From contig WGMT01000042.1 of the NCBI GenBank assembly GCA_016124945.1, positions 1 through 64,000 of the forward strand: a DNA stretch of 64,000 bases, in the 5' to 3' direction. A program made the position numbers and the translations under genes. The notes beneath the pieces are model-generated. The model was given only the letters and a program-made list of their open reading frames with translations, was not told the origin of the DNA and ran no database searches. The DNA comes from a bacterium. GTDB lineage: Bacteria; Chloroflexota; Anaerolineae; Caldilineales; Caldilineaceae. Of the stretch, positions 7,279-14,394 are shown in pieces (the stretch's first letter is position 1; each line of letters starts with the position of its first letter).

Positions 7279-8604
7279 ATGGCCCAATCCCGTCGCATTT
7301 TGCTCTATGTATCGCTCTTTGCCTTCGCAGCCATCGCCACTGTCGGCGTCGCCATGCTGCTTTTGAACATCAACGACCGCAAAAACGAGGCGGCTGAGTA
7401 TCCGCTGCGTGTGGTGGAGATTGCAGAGAACGAACTCGATCCGGCTGTGTGGGGGATCAACTTCCCCAAGCACTACGATTCATTCATGCGCACCCAAGAA
7501 AACTACGGGCAGACCCCCTACGGCGGCTCTGATCCCTACAGCAAGATCGAACGTTACCCGGCGATGCAGCGGCTTTGGGCCGGTTATGCGTTCGCCATTG
7601 CTCATGACGAAGAACGCGGGCATTTCTACGCCCAAATCGACCAGGAAAACACGGAGCGTGTCAAGGTGGTGAGCCAGCCTGGGGCGTGTGCCAACTGTCA
7701 CGCCGCAGAGACGCCGCAACTTATCGAGGCCATGAGTTGGGAGACGTTCAACAAGACGCCCTACAACGATCTGAAAGACGATCTCCACTTCGGCTCGTCG
7801 TGCGCCGACTGCCATGACCCCGATACGATGGCGCTACGCATCACCCGTCCTGCGTTGCGCAATGCCCTGGAACGGCAGGGCAAAGATGTAGGCGCCCTCA
7901 GCCGTCAGGAGATGCGTACTTTGGTCTGCGCCCAATGTCATGTGGAATACTACTTCCAGGGCGAAAACAAGCTACTCACCTTCCCTTGGGACAATGGGCT
8001 GAACATCGACGACATCGAAACCTACTACAAAGAAGCAGGCTTCACAGATTGGACGCACAAAGAGAGCGGTGCGCCCATGATCAAGATCCAGCACCCCGAG
8101 TATGAGCTGTACAGCACAGGCATCCACGCCGCCTCAGGGGTGGCCTGTGCCGACTGTCACATGCCGTACGTCCGCGACGGTGGCATGAAGATCTCTGATC
8201 ACTGGCTGCGCAGCCCGCTGATGCAGATCAACCAATCGTGCCAGACCTGTCACAACCAGTCGGAAGAGGAACTGACAGAGCGCATCATCAGCATCCAGAA
8301 CAAGACGGCGGAACTGCTGCGCCTGAGTGAAGATGCGCTGCTCGACGCCATCGACGCCATTGTGGCCGCCCGTGCCGCCGGCGCCGACGACACCGTCCTC
8401 GCCGAAGCATTGGAACTACACCGCAACGCCCAAATGCGCTGGGATTTCGTCTCCTCCGAGAACAGCACCGGCTTCCACAGCCCACAAGAAGCGGCACGCG
8501 TCCTCGGCGTCTCCATAGATCTGGCCCGCCAGGCCCAGATCAAAGCCATCGAGGTGCAACAGCAGATGGTGGCAGGTGGGGGCGCGGTTGTGCAAACTGA
8601 TTAA
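7279..8604 (+). CDS. nrfA: Ammonia-forming cytochrome c nitrite reductase NrfA, CxxCH type
   Basis: A 441-residue pentaheme enzyme reducing nitrite to ammonium outside the membrane. An N-terminal signal/anchor (residues 6-30) precedes five heme motifs: CANCH (Cys137), CADCH, CAQCH, CADCH and CQTCH. The family hallmarks CAQCHVEYYF (catalytic Tyr), MALRITRPA (catalytic Arg) and QHPEYELYSTGIH (catalytic His, substrate channel) are present. The first, catalytic heme site carries CxxCH instead of the classical CxxCK, a known minority variant in which His replaces the distal Lys ligand. An AAGAGGAAAA ribosome-binding site supports the start at 7279. Paired with nrfH. Confidence 0.94.
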   Translation: MAQSRRILLYVSLFAFAAIATVGVAMLLLNINDRKNEAAEYPLRVVEIAENELDPAVWGINFPKHYDSFMRTQENYGQTPYGGSDPYSKIERYPAMQRLWAGYAFAIAHDEERGHFYAQIDQENTERVKVVSQPGACANCHAAETPQLIEAMSWETFNKTPYNDLKDDLHFGSSCADCHDPDTMALRITRPALRNALERQGKDVGALSRQEMRTLVCAQCHVEYYFQGENKLLTFPWDNGLNIDDIETYYKEAGFTDWTHKESGAPMIKIQHPEYELYSTGIHAASGVACADCHMPYVRDGGMKISDHWLRSPLMQINQSCQTCHNQSEEELTERIISIQNKTAELLRLSEDALLDAIDAIVAARAAGADDTVLAEALELHRNAQMRWDFVSSENSTGFHSPQEAARVLGVSIDLARQAQIKAIEVQQQMVAGGGAVVQTD

Positions 8605-8606
8605 TA

Positions 8607-9048
8607 AGCGGTTAAGCGTTGAAACGTTGGAGCGTTGGAGCGGTTAAGCGTTGAAACGATTTCAGATCCTACATGGTCTCTAAAATCGTTTCAACGCTTA
8701 ACCGCTCCAACGCTCCAACGTTCCAACGCTCCAACGCTCCAACGCTCCAACGCTCCAACGCTCCAACGTTCCAACGCTCCAACGCTCCAACGCTCCAACG
8801 CTCCAACGTTCCAACGCTCCAACGTTCCAACGCTCCAACGCTCCAACGCTCCAACGCTCCAACGTTCCAACGCTCCAACGCTCCAACGTTCCAACGCTCC
8901 AACGCTCCAACGCTCCACCGCTCCAACGCTCCAACGCTCCAACGCTCCACCGCTCCAACGCTCCAACGTTCCAACGCTCCAACGCTCCAACGCTCCACCG
9001 CTCCACCGCTCCAACGCTCCAACGTTCCAACGCTCCAACGCTTAACCG
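8607..9048. repeat. Long 8-bp tandem array (CCAACGCT) with inverted flank
   Basis: About 43 near-perfect copies of CCAACGCT with variants CCAACGTT and CCACCGCT run from about 8700 to 9045. A short inverted set of the same units lies at 8607-8650. The two are joined by a hairpin in which 8646-8662 pairs perfectly with 8683-8699 and whose loop holds ATTTCAGATC-type sequence. ORFs across it on both strands are products of the repeat and are not genes. Confidence 0.95.
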
Positions 9049-9146
9049 CTAAAATCATTACCACTTTCTTACCCCCCACATCAATCTCCTCCGTCATGTA
9101 GAGCGTCTTACCGAACTATCTCTTGCCGCACCCCACAATAGCAGAC

Positions 9147-9186
9147 GTGTCTTCGGCGACGATGTGCGCACGTCGTCGCCGAAACA
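9147..9186. repeat. Near-perfect 40-bp palindrome upstream of the TVP38 gene
   Basis: 9147-9167 and 9168-9186 are nearly complementary around the centre GTGC/GCAC, with no loop and no T run. It sits about 50 bp before the TVP38 gene start, so an operator or cruciform is possible; terminator function is less likely. Confidence 0.5.
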
Positions 9187-9238
9187 CTTGTCATCAACAA
9201 GCGACTCTGCCCGTTACATGGGCTGCAAGGAGATACCA

Positions 9239-10033
9239 ATGGACACGTCAACTTCGTCGGCGGCAGCGGCAGTAGCCGCAAAGAAACAACCAACGTCTTG
9301 GTGGCAGGCGCACTGGCAGAAGGCCATTGCCGGTCTGCTGTGGGCTATTCTGATCGGCGGCTACCTCTGGTACAGCAATGCCAACAATTTAGGACCACTG
9401 GAAGCAGTGCGGCAGTTGCTCGATCTCTTCCGCACCAGCGCCGTGGGGCCGCTGATCTACCTGGCCATCTACATGGTGCGCCCGTTGATCTTCTTCTCGG
9501 CGGCGGTGCTGACACTGGCGGCGGGATTCGTCTTCGGGCCGGTGTGGGGGATTATCTACTCCACCCTGGGTGGCAATCTGTCGGCCTCTTTGGCTTACCT
9601 GATCGGCTACTTCTTCGGCGCAGGCGTCCTCGAAGATGACGGTAGCGACGGCATTTTGCAGCGCTACGCACGGCGCATGCGCCGCAGCAGTTTCGAGACG
9701 GTGCTGATCATGCGCTTCCTCTTTTTGCCCTTCGACGCCGTGAGCTATCTGGCCGGTTTCCTACGCGTCGACTGGAAATCCTTTGCCTTTGCCACCTTCC
9801 TTGGTTCGATCCCCGGTGGCGTGGCGATTGCCTTGGCAGGTGCGTCGGGTGATTTTGACGAGGGCGGGCTCAGCCTCAACCCGTGGGTGCTGGCCATAGC
9901 TGTAGTACTCTTCGTGCTCAGCCTCGTCTTTTCACGTTACATGCGTCGCAGAGAGCAAGCACGAGAATTGGCCAACGAACAAGCGAACACCCAATCCACC
10001 GAACTGATGGAGGAACCCCAAAATGCAGCCTAA
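9239..10033 (+). CDS. TVP38/TMEM64 (DedA-like) membrane protein
   Basis: A 264-residue integral membrane protein of the TVP38/TMEM64 (SNARE-associated/VTT domain) family. A first membrane helix at about 28-47 is followed by the VTT-type core with IFFSAAVLTLAAGFVFGPVWG, the GNLSASLAYLIGYFFG segment, and the RFLFLPFDAVSYLAGFLRV re-entrant region. The AAGGAGATACC site fixes the start at 9239. It overlaps the next gene by 11 bp; a TVP38 protein coupled to a pyridine nucleotide-disulfide reductase is a recurring arrangement, also seen as fusions. Family members are thought to be lipid scramblase-like; the substrate here is unknown. Confidence 0.85.
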   Translation: MDTSTSSAAAAVAAKKQPTSWWQAHWQKAIAGLLWAILIGGYLWYSNANNLGPLEAVRQLLDLFRTSAVGPLIYLAIYMVRPLIFFSAAVLTLAAGFVFGPVWGIIYSTLGGNLSASLAYLIGYFFGAGVLEDDGSDGILQRYARRMRRSSFETVLIMRFLFLPFDAVSYLAGFLRVDWKSFAFATFLGSIPGGVAIALAGASGDFDEGGLSLNPWVLAIAVVLFVLSLVFSRYMRRREQARELANEQANTQSTELMEEPQNAA

Positions 10034-11618
10034 TACGATCACCCAGGCGCCTATCCTAGACGGGGCGCAGAGCAACCACAATGGTCATGATTCCGCCGTA
10101 CACATTCAACCGATGGACGACGCCAACCGGCGCTTGTTGCAGAAAGTACGCCCGCCCGATTGGCGCAACCCTACCCCGTCGGGGCGCTACAACCTCGTCG
10201 TCATCGGCTCGGGGACGGCAGGGCTGGTGGGTGCGATTGGCGGGGCCGGTTTAGGGGCGAAGGTGGCCATCATCGAGAAACACATCCTCGGCGGCGATTG
10301 TTTGAACTGGGGTTGTGTGCCGTCGAAGAGCATCATTCGCCCGGCGCGGGTAATCTCCGAAATCCGCCGGGGGCGTGAGATGGGGGTCTATGTGCCGGAT
10401 GGCGTGGAAGTGGACTTTGGCCGTGTGATGCAGCGCATGCGCGACCTGCGCGCCGACATCGCCGATGACGACTCGGCGGCGCGCATTCAGCGCGAAAATG
10501 TAGAACTCTACTTCGGTGCGGCGCGTTTCACCGGGCCGAACACGATTGAGGTGGTGGAAGGCGGCGAAGTGCGTACGCTGGAATTTGCCAAGGCGCTGAT
10601 CGCCGCCGGGTCCAAAGCCACGGTGCCGGCCATCGAAGGGTTGGCCGAAGTGGGTTACTTGACCAACGAGACGCTCTTCCAGTTGACGGAGCAGCCGCGG
10701 CGGCTGGCCGTTATTGGCAGTGGGCCGATTGGCTCGGAGATGGCCCACGCCTTCGTGCGCATGGGCACCGAGGTGACGATGGTGGAGCGTTCCGATCAGA
10801 TCCTTACCCGCGAAGACAAAGACGCAGCACGCATTGTGCAAGAGACAATGGTGCGCGATGGCGTCAAGTTGATCTTTGGGGCGTCGTCCAAGCGCGTCGA
10901 AAAGAGTGCAACAGGCAAGGTGGTTGTCTACGAGCAGAACGGCGAAGAGAAGCGGCTCGAAGTGGACGCTATCCTCGTGGCCGTGGGGCGTTCGCCCAAT
11001 TTGAGTGGGTTGAATCTGGAAGCGGCAGGCATCGAGTATCATCCCAAAGGCGTTGTGGTAGACGACACACTGCGCACCACCAACCCCAACGTCTACGCCT
11101 CAGGTGACATTGCGCAGAAGTATCAATTTACGCACGTGGCCGACGCCACATCACGCATGGTGTTGCAGAACGCCATGTTCCCTGGGCCAAAGAAGAAACT
11201 AGACAGTTTGATTGTGCCCTGGTGCACCTACACCGACCCTGAGATTGCGCATGTGGGCATGTACGAACACGACGCCGCCGAAAAGGGCATCGCCGTGGAC
11301 ACTTTCGTACACGAGCTTTCCCACGTAGACCGCAGCCGCACCGATGGCCACACCGACGGCTTTGTGAAGATCCATGTAAAAAAGGGGACAGACAAGATCC
11401 TGGGCGCGACCATCGTGGCCAGCGAAGCGGGCGAGATGATCAACATGATCACCCTGGCCATGAACGCCAACGTGGGCCTGGGCATCATCGCCAAGACGAT
11501 CTTCCCCTATCCGGTACAGTCAGAGGCGATTAAGAAAATCGCAGACAAGTACAACCGCACTCGGCTGAAGCCCACGGTCAAGTCGATTTTGCAGGCGTGG
11601 TTCCAGTTCCGCAGATAG
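10023..11618 (+). CDS. FAD-dependent pyridine nucleotide-disulfide oxidoreductase (MerA/Lpd-like)
   Basis: A 531-residue class I flavoprotein disulfide reductase. The FAD-binding VVIGSGTAGLVGAIGGAGLG is followed by the redox-active GGDCLNWGCVPSK (Cys93 and Cys98). A second nucleotide-binding motif is AVIGSGPIGSEMA, the family ASGDIA motif follows, and the C-terminal dimerisation domain ends in IFPYPVQSEAIKKIADKYNR. It has an N-terminal extension of about 55 residues and no mercury-binding HMA domain or C-terminal vicinal cysteines, so mercuric reductase activity is not supported. Coupled to the TVP38 gene by overlap; the physiological disulfide substrate is unknown. Confidence 0.85.
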   Translation: MQPNTITQAPILDGAQSNHNGHDSAVHIQPMDDANRRLLQKVRPPDWRNPTPSGRYNLVVIGSGTAGLVGAIGGAGLGAKVAIIEKHILGGDCLNWGCVPSKSIIRPARVISEIRRGREMGVYVPDGVEVDFGRVMQRMRDLRADIADDDSAARIQRENVELYFGAARFTGPNTIEVVEGGEVRTLEFAKALIAAGSKATVPAIEGLAEVGYLTNETLFQLTEQPRRLAVIGSGPIGSEMAHAFVRMGTEVTMVERSDQILTREDKDAARIVQETMVRDGVKLIFGASSKRVEKSATGKVVVYEQNGEEKRLEVDAILVAVGRSPNLSGLNLEAAGIEYHPKGVVVDDTLRTTNPNVYASGDIAQKYQFTHVADATSRMVLQNAMFPGPKKKLDSLIVPWCTYTDPEIAHVGMYEHDAAEKGIAVDTFVHELSHVDRSRTDGHTDGFVKIHVKKGTDKILGATIVASEAGEMINMITLAMNANVGLGIIAKTIFPYPVQSEAIKKIADKYNRTRLKPTVKSILQAWFQFRR

Positions 11619-12043
11619 AGAACAGGACACGGATTTCAGGATTTTTAGGAGAAGAGATCCAGAGATTCCGCAGATTTAGGAGATTTCAGAATTTTATTGA
11701 TCCACGAAGGCACACAAAGAAACACGAAGACAGAGGAGAGAATAGATCCACAGATTTCAAAGACTAGAGGGATTTGCAGAAGGAACAGTCGCTTCCCCTC
11801 TGAATTCTGAAAATCCGTGTAATCCGTGGATCACTTTAGTTTTTCTCTGCCTTCGTGCATCTTCGTGTGCCTTCGTGGATCAATTTTTCTCTGCTTTCTC
11901 CTTACAGGATTTCCAGAGAGAGATGGCACCGAAGTGTCCGTTTGGGCCTCCTTCTGGAAATCCGATGAATCTGTGTAATCTGTGGATTTTTCTTCTCCTG
12001 GTTTCTTTGCAAGATGTTCTGCGCGCAGAGTAGAATCGCGGAC
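11619..12043. repeat. Nested inverted repeats of CTTCGTG and AATCCGTG types
   Basis: No gene. Arms such as 11697-11731 (GATCCACGAAGGCACAC...) pair with 11850-11881 (CTTCGTGTGCCTTCGTGGATC), and CACGGATTTCAGGATTT near 11629 pairs with GAAAATCCGTG near 11807. A further AATCTGTGTAATCTGTGG heptad tract lies at 11967-11987. Confidence 0.8.
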
Positions 12044-13513
12044 ATGAACAGACTTCGCTATTTTTGGGTGGCAGTTGCCACTGTGTTGATTGTGGCTTCG
12101 TGGATCGGCCTGTTTTCGATCCGCAACGGCATCGTGCAGACGAGCATGAAGATTGACGGCGTGCCCGCCGTGGTGATGCGCCCGGCCGGTGTGGACGGTG
12201 AGGACGCTGCGCCGGCGGTGCTGGTAGGTCATGGCTTTGCGGGCAGCAAGAACCTGATGCTGGGCTACGGCTACACGCTGGCGCAGGCGGGCTATGTGGT
12301 AATCTTGTGGGACTTTGCCGGTCATGGCGACAACGCCAACCGCATCGGTGATGTGAAGGTGCAAGCGGACGTAGACACGATCTACGCGGCGCTGGCCGAG
12401 ATGCCCGGCGTGGATCTGGCGCGGGTGGGCATCCTCGGCCATTCGCGGGGCAGTGGCGCGGCAATGGCGGCAGGCTCGCAAGATCCGGAACGTTTCGGCG
12501 CAGTGGTGGCGGTGTCTCCGGTGAACGCAGAAGTGACATCTACGCTGCCCCGCAATTTGATGTTACAGGCGGGCAGCCTCGAAGCGCCGTTCGTGGCCAA
12601 CGCCGAGCGGCTGCTGGCCGATGCCGGTGGGCGCAACCCCGATCTATCGCAGGGATTGGGGCGGGCTTTTCAGATCATCCCCAATGCAGAGCACATTTCG
12701 ATCCTCTTTCGGCCGTTGAGCCAACAGTTGGCGCTGGCCTGGTTTGACGCGTCGTTTGATCATGTGGCGCAGCGAATTGTTACCGATAGGCGTATCCTCT
12801 GGTATGGGGTGCATTTGTTGGCGTGGCTGCTGATGCTGGCGGCAACGTCTCCTTTTTGGCGGCGGAGCGAGGAGACTGCCACCCAACGTAACAGTTGGCG
12901 CACGTGGATTGGGCTGCTCCTGGCCCCGGCAGCGGGGATCGGCGCGGTCTGGCTCGTCAATTTGGCGACCCCAGCGGGAGAGATCGGGGGTGTCCTCGTG
13001 GGGGGTGCGGTGGCGATCTGGTTGGCCGCGGCGGGGGTTGTGTGGCGGGCAGCCGGCGGCTACGCATTCTCCCTGAAAAGCAGTGGCCTGCGCCGTGATT
13101 TGGTGTTGGGTGCGGGGCTCTTTGCGCTGCTTTCGCTGGCTTTTGGGGTGATGGCGCCCCATGTGTGGCTGCCGTGGTGGTTGAGCCCGCTGCGGTTGGC
13201 GATTTGGCCGCTGCTGGTGGTGGGCGTCTTCCCCTGGTTTTGGATGGTGGCAGAGGTGCAGCAGTCGGCGGGTGTGTGGATGCGGCTGCTCTGGTGGTTT
13301 GCCAAGAGCGCCGTGATGTTGACGGGCATGATCCTGCTGATTTCGGCGGTGCCGGGGCTGGGTATTTTAGGGTTGATGGCGCCGCTGTTGCCGCTTTTGT
13401 TCGCCATCCTTGATTTTGCGAATAGATATGTGCGCCGACCATTGGCCTATGCGCTGGGGAGTTCGCTCTTCTTTGCGTGGGTGTTGGCGGTGGTTTTCCC
13501 ACTGGCCGGGTAA
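12044..13513 (+). CDS. Membrane-anchored alpha/beta hydrolase with C-terminal membrane helices
   Basis: A 489-residue protein. An N-terminal membrane segment (YFWVAVATVLIVASWIGLF) leads to an alpha/beta-hydrolase domain of about 230 residues with the oxyanion region VGHGFAGSKN, the Asp-bearing strand VVILWDFAGHGDN and the nucleophile elbow GHSRGSG. The C-terminal half is a run of about six hydrophobic helices. The architecture resembles large membrane-bound dienelactone hydrolase/peptidase-like proteins; the substrate is unknown. The Met at 12044 directly precedes the membrane segment and is preferred over 12014. Confidence 0.75.
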   Translation: MNRLRYFWVAVATVLIVASWIGLFSIRNGIVQTSMKIDGVPAVVMRPAGVDGEDAAPAVLVGHGFAGSKNLMLGYGYTLAQAGYVVILWDFAGHGDNANRIGDVKVQADVDTIYAALAEMPGVDLARVGILGHSRGSGAAMAAGSQDPERFGAVVAVSPVNAEVTSTLPRNLMLQAGSLEAPFVANAERLLADAGGRNPDLSQGLGRAFQIIPNAEHISILFRPLSQQLALAWFDASFDHVAQRIVTDRRILWYGVHLLAWLLMLAATSPFWRRSEETATQRNSWRTWIGLLLAPAAGIGAVWLVNLATPAGEIGGVLVGGAVAIWLAAAGVVWRAAGGYAFSLKSSGLRRDLVLGAGLFALLSLAFGVMAPHVWLPWWLSPLRLAIWPLLVVGVFPWFWMVAEVQQSAGVWMRLLWWFAKSAVMLTGMILLISAVPGLGILGLMAPLLPLLFAILDFANRYVRRPLAYALGSSLFFAWVLAVVFPLAG

Positions 13514-13579
13514 GCTTTGCAATCGTGCCCATGTGTACAAAGAGCGATCCAGCCTTCATTCTTCGGGGTGGATTGGGTG

Positions 13580-13585
13580 TACAAT
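13580..13585 (+). promoter_or_regulatory. Possible -10 element for clpP
   Basis: TACAAT lies 46 bp before the clpP ATG; only a weak TTCATT is found upstream with 19-bp spacing. Tentative. Confidence 0.3.
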
Positions 13586-13631
13586 GGGTGGAGTTATCTT
13601 GAGAATCGTCTTTCACATCAGGAGTTAGGAC

Positions 13632-14303
13632 ATGATTGACCCCAGATCCATCATCCCGACCGTCATCGAGACCACAGGACGGGGTGAGCGCGCATTTGAT
13701 ATTTACAGCATGTTGCTCCGAGAGCGCATTATCTTTTTGGGCATGCCCATCGACGACGACGTAGCGAACGTGGTGGTGGCCCAGTTGCTTTATCTCAATT
13801 CCAGCGATCCGGCCAAGCCGATTCAGTTGTTCATCCACAGCCCGGGTGGGTTGGTCTATGCCGGGTTGGCGATCTATGACACGATGCAGATGATCGATGC
13901 GCCGGTGCACACCTTTGCGGTGGGCATGACGGCGAGTATGGGCACCGTCCTCTTGGCGGCGGGGGCCAAGGGGAAGCGTTATGCGCTACCCCATGCCACG
14001 ATTCACATGCACCCGGCCAGCGCCGGCGCGCAGGGCTACACAGAAGACGTACGCATTGCCTTCCGCGAACAGGAACGTATCCAGACGCAGCTCTTCTACT
14101 TGCTAGGCAAGCATGCAGGCCGGGATTGGAAGGACATCGAGAAGCTCTTTGAGCGCGATCGCTACATGCACACGCAAGAAGCCAAGGAGTATGGCATGAT
14201 CGACGAGATCCTCGGCAATGCGAGCGAACTTGTCACCTTCGAGAATGGCAAGTTGAAGGTGCCGAGCATGGCAGAACAAGGCACCCAAGGAGAGGGAAGC
14301 TAG
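13632..14303 (+). CDS. clpP: ATP-dependent Clp protease proteolytic subunit ClpP
   Basis: A 223-residue serine protease subunit that forms the tetradecameric chamber worked by ClpA/C/X. The triad is intact: Ser102 in GMTASMG, the His in IHMHP (about residue 127), and the Asp of the FERDRYMHTQEAKEYGMID segment. The family GGLVYAGLAIYDTMQ and AGAQG handle motifs are present. The C-terminus extends by about 20 residues beyond typical ClpP. A CAGGAGTTAGG ribosome-binding site precedes the ATG. It stands alone with no clpX beside it, so it may be an accessory paralogue. Confidence 0.93.
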   Translation: MIDPRSIIPTVIETTGRGERAFDIYSMLLRERIIFLGMPIDDDVANVVVAQLLYLNSSDPAKPIQLFIHSPGGLVYAGLAIYDTMQMIDAPVHTFAVGMTASMGTVLLAAGAKGKRYALPHATIHMHPASAGAQGYTEDVRIAFREQERIQTQLFYLLGKHAGRDWKDIEKLFERDRYMHTQEAKEYGMIDEILGNASELVTFENGKLKVPSMAEQGTQGEGS

Positions 14304-14337
14304 GGTATAGCGCTCTGAGGAAGAACAATACAAGTTC

Positions 14338-14384
14338 AAAGCCGAGTTTCTCCCACCGCGTGGTGGGAAAAACTCGGCTTTTGT
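14338..14384. terminator. Bidirectional rho-independent terminator
   Basis: A long stem pairs AAAGCCGAGTTT-CTCCCACC with GGTGGGAAAAACTCGGCTTTT around a short GCG loop and is followed by TTTT. It separates the converging clpP and propeller-protein genes and can serve both. Confidence 0.85.
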
Positions 14385-14394
14385 GTTTGGACTG

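Noticed and set aside
8700..9045. Possible CRISPR array
   Set aside because: The unit is 8 bp with no spacers and no cas genes nearby.
8635..9101. Overlapping ORFs on both strands with repeating LQRSNAPT or ERWSVGAL peptides
   Set aside because: They are read-through of the 8-bp tandem array in several frames; no ribosome-binding sites and no similarity to known repeat proteins.
10023..11618. Mercuric reductase
   Set aside because: The redox CxxxxC motif is shared by the family; the HMA domain and C-terminal Cys pair are absent and there are no other mer genes.
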